Translations under genes and position numbers: made by a program
Part shown: piece after piece, positions 48,815-60,649 of the stretch
Layout: every line of letters starts with the position of its first letter
How positions within the stretch are numbered: position 1 is the first letter of the stretch
Assembly: GCF_020497125.1 (NCBI RefSeq)
Contig: NC_059075.1
Coordinates: 35,438,003-35,502,002 of the forward strand
Reading direction: 5' to 3'
Source: Mauremys mutica
Taxonomy: Eukaryota; Chordata; Testudines; Geoemydidae
DNA: 64,000 nucleotides
Notes under the pieces: generated by a model
Told to the model about the DNA's origin: nothing
Database searches by the model: none
What the model saw: the letters and a program-made list of their open reading frames with translations, nothing else

Positions 48815-48880
48815 AGGTTCTTGTATTGGTGACAGAGACAAACTTTCGAGTTCCACAGAGCTCCTCTTCAGGTCATTGCT
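48815..48880. mobile_element. Penelope-like arm scrap
   Basis: tattggtgacagagacaaac, ttcgagttccacagagctcc and tcttcaggtc match the arms at 10076 and 54573. Confidence 0.6.
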
Positions 48881-49191
48881 CCTAAGTCATGCTATGTTCC
48901 GCTTAGTCATTGCCTAGCCAAGATGTACACAGGGACAATAAGCTTAGTGGCAGGGATCATCTTTTTGTTCTGTGTTTGTGCAGAGTCAAGCACAATTGGG
49001 CACATGGTGGGACTCCTAGACACTGCCACTATGGTGATGATGATTAATATATAAAGTGCTATAGAGGTGATAAGTATTATTATTAGTTTCCGTACCTCTT
49101 TGCCTCAACTTTTGTATAATGTTACTGTGTACTAGTAAACACCTGTCACATTACATCCCAGAGTTGGCTGCATTACCACTCGTGGGTAATG

Positions 49192-49440
49192 TGAATCATG
49201 GAGGCAGTGTAGCCTAGTGGATAGAGCACTGGACCAGGACTCAGGAGATATGGATTCTATTCCCAGTTGTGCTGCAAGCCTGCTGGATGACCTTGGCCAA
49301 GTCACTGCCCTGCTCTCTGCCTCAGTTTCCCCCAACTGTCAAATTAGGATAATTATACTGACCTTCTTTGTAAAGCACTTTGAAATCTAATGATAAAAGT
49401 GTGATATAAGCGCTAGGTGATATTTATTTATTTGTAACAT
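49192..49440 (+). repeat. MIR-like CORE-SINE, nearly full length
   Basis: The tRNA-like head gtgtagcctagtggatagag with gattctattcccag is followed by gatgaccttggccaagtcac, ctctgcctcagtttcccc and gtaaagcactttgaaatcta. This is the order head, core, 3' part of a MIR/CORE-SINE. It is among the best preserved old SINEs in the window. Confidence 0.7.
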
Positions 49441-49472
49441 GCTTTGAGATCCTTCAGAGTCAAAGGCAAGGC

Positions 49473-49658
49473 CAGGGCCAGGCACCAGCACAGCAAGCAG
49501 GTGCCTGGGGTGGCCAACGGAAAGGGGTGGCACGTCCAGCTCTTTGGCAGAGGGTCCCTCAGTCCCTCTTGAGGGGAAGGACCTGCCACCGAAGAATAAA
49601 GCGGCTTTTTTTTTTTTTTTGGCCACTTGGGGCGGCAAAAACTCTGGAGATGGCCCTG
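49473..49658. mobile_element. nonautonomous hAT-like element
   Basis: It opens cagggccaggcaccagcac and closes ctctggagatggccctg, inverted ends of the CAGGGCC type. It contains a T16 run at 49605-49620. The 8-bp flanks (ggcaaggc and gacaaagg) agree at only five positions, so the duplication has decayed. Frames on minus (49387-49673) are not genes. Confidence 0.6.
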
Positions 49659-50814
49659 GACAAAGGGCACCAATTACAGTGCAATAGATACAGTGTTATC
49701 TATCTATAATATATGTGTTTATACACATACACACACACACACCAGTGAGAGATTTGAAAGTTAATATCTTTGGAAAGCAATCTCATGCACACCTGGACAT
49801 TTGCACACATATGCTGAGGAATATTTACAGCAGTCAAAATTCTCAGACCTCATTTACATTCCATATGAAAACAACAAACAGATTAGCAGACAGGAAGCTC
49901 TTACCCTGCTATCATGTGAAAGCATTACTAACACATCTTCATTTAGACAGATTCTTTGCCCAGAGGCAACAAAACAGTTTGCGCAGAACTATTAGTTTAG
50001 ATAGTCAAGTTTAAATATTAATCAAAATATGATTTGGCTTCTGAATATGCAACAAAGTAGATCCTTTAAAAAATCCTTAAATTTACTACATTTGTGGAAT
50101 GATACAGTTAGAGCAATAGGTGGCTGTCAGTGCTATATATGCACTGGTGAAATATATTCACAAGCCTCCTCTTTTATTTATTTATTTATTTATTTTCTTT
50201 TCCACAGGCAGTGAAATTATTCTGATTTGCAAAGGTCCCATTGCCTGTTTTGCAAAGCTAAATTTGACTTGCCACTTTGACTTTTTTTATGAAGCAGGTA
50301 GCCTGTTTGACACTTAGCCTCGTCTAATTTGTGGCAGTGACACACTTTTCATGAAATGGCCCATTTAATATTAGCTGTGCAGCTGTGACTTCTTTATGCT
50401 TCTTAAGAAATAGTTTTTCCTTCTCTCATTCCTCCCAAGGCCCAAACTTTAATGTCCATTTACAGAAATAAATACAATTTCTATCTATCGGCTTCTTTGA
50501 AAAGTTCTTAAAAACTCTCTCTCTCTCTCTCTCTCTGAGGAAAAAAGCCTGCCAATTGCAAATGGAAGCTGACTCCAACTCAGATAGTGATTGATTTTAC
50601 TCCAGGTGCAGTCCTTTTTCCCTACTAGTGGGATGAAACATCAGCCATGTTGACGTTGCTTCAGGCAAATGCAAGTTAGAAAGAAGCTGTTTTCTTTGTT
50701 GTTTTTATTTTTGACTCCCATTGCTGTTTGCTCAAATATTCAAGACTTGCTCACCGCTTAAATTAATAATGAAAAGTGGAGGACATATGCCCAAAAATAC
50801 CAACAAACACTTTT
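49659..50814. other. unassigned sequence; possible conserved non-coding block
   Basis: It has (CA)n at 49727-49742, (ATTT)n near 50175-50192 and (CT)n at 50516-50536. The part 50200-50480 is repeat-free with runs such as gcccatttaatattagctgt that look like conserved regulatory DNA; this is only a guess. Confidence 0.3.
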
Positions 50815-50829
50815 GGGCATGTAGCGGGG

Positions 50830-51206
50830 CAGGGCTGCCCAGAGGATTCAGGGGGCCTGTGGTCTTTGGCAATGGGGGGCCCCCACTTCAGGCGGTAATT
50901 CAGCAGCAGGGGGTCCTTCCACTCCGGGACCCGCCACCAAAGACCCGGCACTTCAGTGGCGGGTCCCACTTAGGGGACAATCCGGGGGCAGGAGGGTCCT
51001 TCCACTCTGGGGTGGACGGACCCCCCCCGCCACCGAATTGCCTCCGAAGACCCGGAGTGGAAAAAGCTCCAGGGGGCCCGGCCCCGCGAGAGTTTTCCAG
51101 GGCCCCCAGAGCGAGTGAAGGACCCCGCTCCAGGTGCCCCAAAAAACTCTCGTGGGGGCCCCTGCAGGGCCCGGGGCAAATTGCCTCACCCCTCTGGGTG
51201 GCCCTG
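50830..51206. mobile_element. nonautonomous hAT-like element, GC-rich
   Basis: The termini cagggctgcccagagg and cctctgggtggccctg are inverted. The perfect 8-bp duplication tagcgggg flanks it (50822-50829 and 51207-51214). The interior repeats cactccgggacccgcc words. The frames here (50721-51209 plus, 50953-51729 minus) run through the repeat and are not genes. Confidence 0.85.
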
Positions 51207-51294
51207 TAGCGGGGTGGTTACCCCACTCCTGCCCTGAAGGGCTTAAGACAGCCCTGGGAAAGGGCTGTGGCAGGGGAAAAGCTGGGCTGATTGG

Positions 51295-51691
51295 CAGGGC
51301 CGCCCGGGGGGGGGGGGCAAGTGGGGCAATTTGCCCCGGGCCCACAGGACCCCCCACAAGGGTTTTTCGGGGCATTCTGGCGGCGGGCCCCACGAGAGTT
51401 TTCCGGGGCCCCCGGAGCGAGTGAAGGACTCCGCTCCAGGGTCCCCGAAAAACTCTTGTGGGGGGTCCTGCAGGGCCCAGGACAAATTGCGCCACTTGCC
51501 CCCCCCGGGCGGCCCTGCCAATCAGCCCAGCTTTTTCTGCTCCAGGTCTTTGGCAGCAATTTGGCGGCGGAGGGTCCTTCCACTCCAGGACCCAGCGCCA
51601 AAGTGCCCCGAAGACCTGTGGTGGGGGATCCTTCCACCCCGGGACCCGCCGCCGAAGACCCCAGGCCCCCTGAATGCTCTGGGCGGCCCTG
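51295..51691. mobile_element. nonautonomous hAT-like element with internal inverted copy of its own end
   Basis: The outer ends are cagggccgcccgggg and ctctgggcggccctg, with the perfect 8-bp duplication ctgattgg (51287-51294 and 51692-51699). Inside, 51434-51535 is an inverted copy of 51277-51378. It holds the element's left end (cccgggcggccctg) and 18 bases of the left host flank (ccaatcagcccagctttt at 51518-51535). The element then resumes as tctgctccaggtctttggca. It is in the same family as 50830-51206. Confidence 0.85.
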
Positions 51692-52298
51692 CTGATTGGG
51701 GAAGTGGCCGCAGCTGGGCCACACCCCAATCAGGCCACAGCTGGCCTGTATAAAAAAGCTGTGAGACAGGGGCCCAAGTCTTCCTCTAGCTTCTGAGTGG
51801 GAGGGACCTGGCTGCAGGGACCTGAAGAGAGTACCTGAGTGGAGCAGGGCTGGGGAAAGGCCAAGGAAGCTGGGGAGCTCCAGCCTAGGAAGGCCCCAGG
51901 CTGCATGCCTGCTAAAGCCTATTAGGTACTAGGTTGCAGGGGCAGCCCACGAGTAGCCAGAGGCAGCAGGTCCAAACCCCTTTGCCTATGATGAGTGGCT
52001 TATACTGCAGTCTGCCCCAGTGAACGGGGGCTAGATGGAGACTGGGCAGTAGCCAAGACTGAAGCAAATTGGAGAAAGTGGGTGGGGGTTCCCCTGAGAG
52101 GGGGAGACCCAGAACTGTGGGGGTACTGCCAGGGGGCAGCACCCAGTTAAAGGGGCACCGGGGTCCTGGGAAGGACATGGGGGCCAAGCGGCAGCAGGAC
52201 ACTAGCCTGCAGAGGGTGCTCCAATGGCTGGAGAGCTAATTCCCAGACATGACAGGCAGGAGGCACCGCAGGGGTGAGCCCTGCACCTTTACTGGGCA

Positions 52299-54572
52299 GG
52301 TTAGTATCTCAGGTCTTAGTGTGAGGATGGTGATTGTGGGATGGTACCCACCTCTCAATGAAGAGTGCAAATATGCCCTTTGCTGAAACTGGTGAGTTAA
52401 AGTGACTAAAGCTTAAACTGACCCCTTGGGAAACAAAATGTTGATGATGCAGCCCCCAAAAAGCTAAAATGGCAGCTGTTCCGACAGGCACCTAGTTAGT
52501 CCACTATTAAGAAACCTTCAATCCTTTATTTTAAATGGTAAAGCATTAAAAAAGTTAGGCCAGCTATGTGCCATTCACTGCTCCTCTTCTGATTTTATTT
52601 TAAAAAGGCACTGCCCAATCCTACAATCCAAAATCAGGCAAAATTCTATTGACTCCAGCAGGAGTTTTGCCTTAAAGGATAAGACTCTAAGGACATCAGG
52701 ATCTGACATCTCTCTCTTTAGGCAGGACTTGGTCAAATCTTCAGAGGACCCTGAACAGTGTCATCCCAGTTTGAGGCTGAGATTGGAACCGCAGCTCTTG
52801 CAGTTAATGGCTGGAGAATGGGATGGTGAGAGAAACTCTTTGCCAAAAAGAGTGAGGTCAGTAGCTAATATCCCCAATATTTCTCTCATCCAATCTTGCA
52901 GTCCTTATTCAGCCAAAACTCCCACTAAAGACATTACAGTCAAACTCATTATTGCTTAAAATTTAAAGTAATAATAAGCCTTAGCACTTGCATAGCATTT
53001 ACATCTTCAGATCCTGTGCAAACTATTAAATAGCATTAACACAGCATCCTTCATGAGTAAGGCAGCCCTCTACGCAAAAGCCCTTCAAGTGTTTTAGCTG
53101 ATCAGCATGTAAATAGCTCTAGCTGTCTTCATCTCTACATCAGCTCCTCTCAGTTGCTAAGGTTTATGGTCCAGATTCTGCATATCCTTGCACTTCTAAA
53201 ACTCCCACCAAGATCAATCTCGCTGAAGTCCATGGAAGTTTGGGGTGTGTTAGTGATGCAGCTATGAAAATAAGATATGTGATGCTAGTGCTGCATGTTA
53301 TAGCTTCACATTGGAATTTTGTATTCTCTAAGTCGTAAATGTAAAATGATGGCAACACAGTGAGTCATTCATCTCCATTTCTGGGTAGTTCTGGATTGTG
53401 TTCACCTAAGAAATGTCTTCACAAAATCTCTTCAAGGAGAGTGTTTTGTTCTACATCTGCTTTTGATATGGAGAGAAGGGGCAGAGAATGAGTGTGATTC
53501 TTTGGATCATGATTAATTGAAGGGACAAAGTGTGGTTAAATGTTAGTCTCCATAAAAGAAAACATCAGATGTAGCTCGAATGAAGAAAATAGCTTCCAAC
53601 AACAAATGCATACACCATTTTGTGCTTCATTCCCTGAGATTGTGCAGAGCAGATAATAGGCATTCATAGTCACACAGCGATCAATAACCTTTGGATTATA
53701 TCTTCTCTTTAAAGATGCACTGATGGCATTTAAGAAATGAGATAAGTCAGCATATTCTATGCTCACTGTCTCCATTTGTTAGACTGAGATTTGGAAATGT
53801 CACAAAAAATTCCATTTAGTGTACCTCTTTCTCATATTATTATCATCACTTGTAGAAAATCATTAGTACCACAGGAAAGTGGCCTCTGGAGATCTCAGTG
53901 TGGGGAGAACTCTGAATTTTCTATCTAATAGCCTCATGTGAAAAATCAGAGGCTTTCAGAGAGAGAACTCCTGCTGAGAACTTAATATGGTAAGAGTTGT
54001 CTGACTTTGGAAAATGTGGGGTATTCAATTAACTATAGATTTAAGATCAGTTTTGTAGATTAAACTCCTGATCTGACATTCAAACTGAACCTAAACTTCC
54101 AAAGAACGAACAACATGTGACAGTCATGTTGCTTAATTCAGTACTGGAATGCTCTCAGGTACCACCATGATGAGTACAGTATAAGAAACTATATAGAATA
54201 GGACAGAAATTCCTAGAGGAAAGGTGTCTCCATCTTTCTTATTGCTTTCTGTCTTTCCTACATTTCCTGTAGCAAAATTCATACTCAACTCTTTACAGGC
54301 TATTTTTCTACTCACATATTAACATCAGTGTTGTTGGACATAATAACAGACATGTGCCAGGTACATTTTCAGCTATTGTGATATGGTCTCTCTGTGTGTG
54401 GATGTGTGCATGTGTTTTAATGTCAACATTCTAAACTGTTCCAGTATCGCAATGCAATTTCAAATATATTCTAAATCTGATCCTTCCATGCCCAAACAGA
54501 GCTCATTCCTTGAATTCATTTAGTCAATTTCTGTATTTAATGTTTGTATTCAATACTATCTCTGTGTATATG
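52299..54572. other. unassigned sequence
   Basis: Short SINE-like scraps at about 52590-52690 (caggcaaaattctattgact) and 53165-53250 (ggtccagattctgcatatcc). No exon recognised. Confidence 0.3.
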
Positions 54573-54793
54573 GAGAGAGGCAAAATGAGTGAGGTGATAT
54601 CTTTTATTGGACCAACTTCTACTGGTGACAGAGACAAGCTTTTGAGCTACGCAGAGCTCTTCTTCAGGTCTGGGCTCTGCATAGCTCAAAAGCTTGTCTC
54701 TGTCACCAACAAAAGTTGGTCCAATAAATTATATTATCTCCCCCACCTTGTTTCTCTGATATTCTAGAACTAACAGGGCTACAACAACACTGC
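54573..54793 (+). mobile_element. Penelope-like hairpin insertion, second subfamily
   Basis: The left arm 54573-54659 (tattggaccaacttct, cagagacaagcttttgagct) is mirrored at 54672-54762 with a loop of about 12 nt. A tail with actaacagggctacaacaac follows. The arm sequence matches the single-orientation pieces at 9253-9310 and 10076-10347. No clear target duplication. Confidence 0.75.
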
Positions 54794-54809
54794 AAATGCC
54801 AAAGAAAGT

Positions 54810-54810
<1 letters not shown>

Positions 54811-54863
<53 letters not shown>
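54811..54863. repeat. (GT)n microsatellite
   Basis: About 26 uninterrupted GT units, 18 bases after the Penelope-like tail. Confidence 0.95.
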
Positions 54864-54866
<3 letters not shown>

Positions 54867-55590
54867 TTTTTAGGTTGCTGTAGTCAATGTGTTTATATTT
54901 TTAAATGACTCCCTCCTCATACACTTAAAGCTATTTACACAGCCTGTCAGTATCGCCACACCATCCAGATACGCTCTGAGAGAATAGGTAGGTCTTGCAC
55001 AGTCAACAGACTTGGACAATTTCAGAGAAGTAAATTCCACAGCTGAGGACCCTTCACTAAGAAGGCTCAGCTACACCATACAAATGCAGATCTTGAGACT
55101 GTTAGTGTCTCTGTTGATCTTAGCTGTTATGGCAACATTAGCGTAGCTAGGAACAGGAACGGGAACAAAATGGAACCTTGTAGAATCCCACAAGAGAGGT
55201 GCCTTGCAATAACTGAACAATTGCCCAACATCACATTCTTGGCTTTCTGAATGGCACTACTCAGGAAGATTCTCCCAACAAGATCTAATTCCTGTCATAT
55301 CCCTCAGTGCACCTTGCTGTGCACAAATTCTTTCTCATCCAGTAGGCCAGTTCTTTTTGCACCAACTTAACTGATCAGCAGGTTGATAGCTTAAATATAG
55401 TAGCCAAATAGTTTTAATCAATCATGGGAAATCTTCAGCAGACAAAACAGAATTGAGATTTGCAATGTTCAGTAAATATAGCATTCCAACCAAAGGGGGC
55501 TGAACATAATAAAGCATCCAGCTACATTGCTATGAGAGGAAGAAGGCTGAAATATATATTTTTATGCAGTGTTCATTTTTAGCTACAACC
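54864..55590. other. unassigned sequence
   Basis: Old repeat wording such as gagagaataggtaggtcttg may be transposon-derived, but I cannot place it. Confidence 0.3.
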
Positions 55591-55591
55591 G

Positions 55592-55648
55592 ATGAGTGTG
55601 TGTGTTTGTGTGTTTGTGTTTGTGCGTGTGTGTGTGGGGGGGGCGTCT
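55592..55648. repeat. interrupted (TG)n / G-run
   Basis: Alternating tg with ttt and cg interruptions, ending in a run of G. Confidence 0.8.
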
Positions 55649-55680
55649 CACAGTGAAATTACAGTACTATCAACACAACT

Positions 55681-56120
55681 TTTATTATTTATTTGTATTG
55701 TGGTAGAGTCTAGGAACCCTAGTCATGGCCAGGACCCTATTGTGCTAACCCAGGGGTCGGAAACCTTTCAGAAGTGCTGTGCCGAGTCTTCATTTATTCA
55801 CTCTAATTTAAGGTTTCACGTGCCAGTAATACATTTTAACGTTTTTAGAAGGTCTCTTTCTATAAGTCTATAATATATAACTAAACTATTGTTGTATGTA
55901 AAGTAAATAAGTTTTTTAAAATGTTTAAGAAGCTTCATTTAAAATTAAATTAAAACGCAGAGCCTCCCGGACCGGTGGCCAGGACTTGGGCAGTGTGAGT
56001 GCCACTGAAAATCAGCTCGCGTGCCGCCTTCGGCACATGTGCCATAGGTTGCCTACCCCTGTGCTAACCAATATAGAAACACACAACAAAAAGAGTTTAA
56101 AACTTAATATAAGAAGAGAC
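55681..56120 (+). repeat. SINE-like repeat interrupted by a hAT element
   Basis: Left part ttgtattgtggtagagtcta ... ggaccctattgtgctaa; right part caatatagaaacacacaaca and aacttaatataagaagagac. Same family as 912-1075. Confidence 0.55.
55751..56061. mobile_element. nonautonomous hAT element with intact target duplication
   Basis: It starts caggggtcggaaacctttca and ends cataggttgcctacccctg; the inverted termini agree for about 15 bases. The perfect 8-bp duplication tgctaacc flanks it (55743-55750 and 56062-56069). The AT-rich middle carries no transposase. The good termini and flanks suggest it is younger than the SINE-like host. Confidence 0.9.
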
Positions 56121-58965
56121 CACAGGTGAACAGCACAAGTAAACAATTTAGTAACTTCTAAGCCTAAAACAATTGCCCAGCTGATAGTAACATAAAGCCA
56201 ATCCTGGAAATATTGCCTTCCAACTTTCCACAGGAAATTAATTCAAATATCCTGGTTATAATCTGAAAAGTGTAGTTTCTACTACTGGATGCAATGACTG
56301 ATCCTCAACTATGGCCTCTGCATTGCACGCACTTTTAAAATCCCACTCACTTAATTATGCAAAGTAGGATGATATCTTTGGGAATGATAATAAAGTGAAA
56401 AAGAAATCAAGAAATGTTAAGGACACTTTAATTATTAATTAGGTTAAATTGATGCTTTCGTGGCACACACACTCACTTGACACTTGCGGAGCACTGCTGG
56501 CTTGCTGATAATGGGTAGCTGTAGTTCATATTGAGACTGCGTGCACCAGCTGAAGGGAGGGAAATGCCCCCTTCATCACCCAAAAGGTAAAAAAGTGACA
56601 GCAGGTCAATAATAAGGCTGTGATCTACCGTGTCTCTTATAGGAAGCACCAAAGAAAGAAAATTAATTGTTCTCTTGTTCTTTGTTCTATAGGCAATTAA
56701 TTCACATGCTAACAGGAAATTATTTACTTGATTACATTTTGAAGCTCTAGTTTAGCTGACACCCATTTGTATTACAGTGAGAATGGTCAGACATACAGTA
56801 CCACTAAGATGGCTAAAAACCCAATCCGTGGGTGTTGGATAGCGCCCTAGATGAGTTGCTCATGCTATAAAGTGGAAAACCACTGCAATGCAGATTTCAT
56901 TCCTCTGCTACAGCACAGCAGCTCATTTAATCAGTCATAGTGGGGACCTGGATTTCAGTGCCTTTACGGGTAGGCCTAGCTGAGCCAAGCCAATCTCAAC
57001 CTCTTTGGGTGTTTAACCAATAATAGTAAATATATATTTTTAAGCATTACAGGCCTGATTATCCTCTGACACTGACAACAGGTTTCCACTGGTGTTAACT
57101 CCATAGTCTTCACTGGAGTGATGTGATGTTATTGGCTGAATCCTTCTCACCTAAAACCAATTTGGCTAGAGTGCTTATAAAGTTAACCATTGTTCACAAT
57201 GTGAGGCATGGCATTCAACCAAGCTTCTTTTGCAAACAGCACTAGCTAACAGGAGCCTACTATGCCTCTAGCATTTATTTATGTGAAGATATGTATGGAT
57301 CATATGTATGATCATAACAATAATTGTCTTGTAATGAAGAAAAGGATTTTTTGGATCTGTTTAAAGTTCCTCCAATTCTAGCAAAAGGAGATGCACGTGG
57401 TAAAATATGTTGACTCCCTCTTCCAATCCATCTGTTGGTTTTTCTATTGAAAGTGTGCCCCATTACATTTATTCTGAGCTGTCTGGTATAGTCTAATATT
57501 CCTTCCCCCCCACCCTCCAAAAACAACACCAAAAAAACAAACCAAAAAACCCCCTCAGTGAATGTATGTTTGGCTACCACCAGAACATGTTTGTAAATTA
57601 GAGTTTTTTAAATGGATACATAGCCTGGAATGATAATCCCAATAAAATCACCAAGCTATCATGAGGCAATTTAAATCCTGTGATTTGTTCTAAATTAGAG
57701 AGAGAACACTGATCCAGGGTTCTTGAGTTTTAGGATAATCCCATCACATTTGAGAAAAGGTGCCAAACACCCCTTAATTCCTTCAGTGATGATTAGGGGT
57801 GCCCGAACTTTTTTTTTAAAGGTTTTAGTCTAGATAGGGACAGGTACTAATAGGGCAAATCATGCAGTAGTTTTCTTTGATTAAGGTAGTGAATGAAGCA
57901 GCCTTCCTCCATGTGTGTTACCAACATTCCCAAGTAAACCCTGGTTTTTTGGAGTCCTCTCAGTTTTCCATAGGTAAGCTATTCTCTTCTATTTCTGATT
58001 TAAAGACCTCTAAGTGCATTGCAGAGAGGGTGGGCCAGATCTCCTGGGCATGTCTGCTCATTTCTCTCTGCTCAAGAGGCATAAAAGGAGAGGAGATTTC
58101 CTCTCATGGAGATAACCTCTATATAAGGGAGTCCCCAGAGGGTGCAAGCTGGCTCGCTCAGGTGCCTTCCTGTAGCCCATGATGTAGGAGACATGCCAGT
58201 GAAAGGAGGGGGGGGTGTGCCACAGGAGTGGCAAGACCATGGCCAGGATGGAAAACCAGGGTGCCCAAAACTTTCTAACACTGTAGATTTTCTTTTTCTT
58301 TCTTTCTTATTTCCCCCGAATTCTGAGAATAATGCTCAAGTCACAGATAATTAAAGGTGGTGATTTCTAAAGGATCAAACATTTTTCTCTGTCTCCTCTA
58401 TTCCCAGCAGCTTCTTTTCCCTGCATTCTGTCAGTGCGCTATTTGGAAGCTCATTTCTTTCCTCTTTATGAAGTGTTTGTTGTTCATCACCCCAAATTGT
58501 GTCCTATTTGATAAAATGCAATGCAAAAAGTAGTTTTGTTAATGCTACCACTCGCTAAAGTCATGTTCCATTTTAAGAAAATGCACTGTACAACACAGCA
58601 AATGGGAGGAGGCGGGGGGGAATCATACATGCTTTTTCAAACCGTAGTAATGGAAAATATTTCATGCTCTTTGAACAATCATATGCTAATCTTAATTTTA
58701 ATCCTCTAATGCTTCTATACACACAGAAAACTAAGCTATTTTAGACATGGTTAACCAAGCAGAATCATCTTCTCATCTCTCTGTAAAAAGTCTGTACAAT
58801 AAATTAAATCAATACCACATATATAATCAAAACTACCTCTCACCCTCTTTTCCTTTCCCTCTTTTGGACTGTGTAATAATTTTGGACTGAGTGAATTTAT
58901 TTCATTTTGGACCTTTATCAAAATGGATTGATAAGAAAGATAATAATTCTACGTTTCAGGATCTG
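56121..58965. other. unassigned sequence; possible conserved non-coding block at 56330-56760
   Basis: 56330-56760 has repeated homeodomain-type motifs (ttaattattaattagg, gcaattaattcacatgct, tcacttaattatgcaaag) and no repeat words. The rest contains short SINE-like scraps (57055-57135) and frames without domains. Confidence 0.3.
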
Positions 58966-59040
58966 AGAGTATGTCTACACTACCCACCGGATCAGCGGGC
59001 AGCGATCGATCCAGCGGGAATCGATTTATCGTGTCTAGTC
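58966..59040. mobile_element. truncated PIF/Harbinger-like terminus
   Basis: gagtatgtctacactaccca, ccggatcagcgggcagcgat and cgatttatcgtgtctagt match the left end of 29385-29998. The remainder is missing. Confidence 0.65.
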
Positions 59041-59127
59041 ATAACTTTGTGATAAGAGACTTTGCATAATGACCATCATGTTGGTCATGTTTGGGAACTG
59101 AACTTATTACCTACAGATCTAAAACAT

Positions 59128-59745
59128 TTATATATTTTGAAGCCAAAAGGGACCATTGTGATCATCTTGACCTCTTGAATAAAACAGGGCACAGGACTTC
59201 CCTCTATTAATTCCTAATTCAAGTCCAACAGCTGTGCTTGAACTAGAACATATCTCTTAGAAAAAAATATTCAATCTTGATTTAAAACTCTCCAATCATA
59301 TAGAATTCAGCACTGCCCTTTGTAAGTTGCTCCAATGATTAATTACCCACACTGATAACAATTTGCACCTTATTTCTAGTCTAGTCTTGATTTCCAGCCA
59401 TTGGTTCTTGTTATAGTTTTGTCTGGTAGTTTGAAGAATCCACTATTATCAAATTTCTGTTCCCTGTGAAGGTACTTGTACGTTGTTATCAAGTCATTCC
59501 TTAAATTTCTCTTTGATAAGCTAAGGGTGGAGCTCCTTGAGACTTTCAATATAAAGCATGTTTTCCAATCATTTAATCATTCTCATGGCTGTCCTCTGAA
59601 CACTCTCAACATCCTTCTTGTAGTCTGAACACCATAATTCAATATTGTCTTTAACTCCACTGGCCAAAAATGTATCCTTGTGAACTTTTGCTTCCCTTAT
59701 CAATTTTCTGTACTTCCTACCTTATAATTTACATTCATGGTTGTC
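59128..59745 (-). mobile_element. CR1-type LINE fragment, antisense
   Basis: Plus words gaagccaaaagggaccattg, caatcttgatttaaaactct and ctcatggctgtcctctgaac follow the antisense order of the CR1 3' UTR and C-terminus seen at 34421 and 43335. Reading frames are destroyed. Confidence 0.65.
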
Positions 59746-60608
59746 AACTTCCCCTTTTTCTATTTTTTCAATAGCTAATTTCATTTTCTCTCCATGACAG
59801 CCTGGTTGTTTTTTTTTTAAACCAGTATAGCCTTTTTTCACAGCTTTGAGATTACTGCTTTTTGAACAACTAGTTAAATGTTCTTAAACAGTTCCCTGGT
59901 ATCAGTCATAGCATCACCTCTACAATTTGAACTAAAGAACTAAGCATCCTGACTAGGCGTTATCACCCCCTCTGTGGGTCTTACAGAGGGGAAATATGTA
60001 AATCATACTGAAGAGTGGGTGCCTCCAAAAGTATTTGTATTTATTTTACTGTTATTAGCCTAAGTCTAAAAGATCAAGCCTATAAGGGGTGCAGGAACTA
60101 TGAACACCTATTTTCCATATTTATTTACAATAGACTTGAGGTTTATCTATATGTAATGCCTTCTAAAAGTCAGAGCTCTGGCTTGTGCTTCATCAGAGTT
60201 ACACTGAGGTGCAGAAAGGAGGGGGCGGGTAATAGTTATATGTATTTCTTCAGCACCCCTTAAGCCAGTACATGCATTTTTTTTTTAAACACACCAGCCA
60301 ATTGGGACTAAATGAGTTTAAACCAGTGACACTTACAAACTGAGGGGCTGGAAGAAGGTATAAATTATATCAACTTAGACTCCAATACACTTATTTTCAC
60401 ATCAGCTCTGAATTTGAACCAGGGTCTAATTTATCAGATAAAATCTATTGTCACAACATAGGTGGGCAACCACCACAAGTGTTATCATATGTTGTCTTTT
60501 AGAAGCTCTATGGATTATGATGTTATAAATATGTTCCCGTCTGTTAAGCCATTTTGGAAGATGATACTATATAATGCTTAACGTGAGATAATCATACAGG
60601 ACAAAAGA
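59746..60608. other. unassigned sequence
   Basis: No recognised family. Confidence 0.3.
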
Positions 60609-60649
60609 AAGGACATAACAACACGTATTGGAAAGGACATAATAACACA

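Larger units (their letters stand above)
50820..52293 (+). mobile_element. LTR-like unit carrying two hAT insertions
   Basis: It starts tgtagcggggtggttacccc when the first insertion is removed, has TATAAAA at 51749-51755, and ends near gcacctttact. The 5-bp word gggca flanks it (50815-50819 and 52294-52298). Without the two hAT elements it would be about 0.7 kb. I recall this unit as repetitive in turtles. The final CA is not present, so the right end is uncertain. No internal genes. Confidence 0.5.

Noticed and set aside
50953..51729. 258-codon minus-strand open frame
   Set aside because: The longest frame in the window, but it runs across two GC-rich hAT elements and LTR-like sequence, its proline/glycine/arginine-rich product reflects the repeats, and other frames are open there too.
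54811..54863. CRISPR-like or coding repeat
   Set aside because: Pure dinucleotide microsatellite without spacers, in a eukaryotic repeat landscape.
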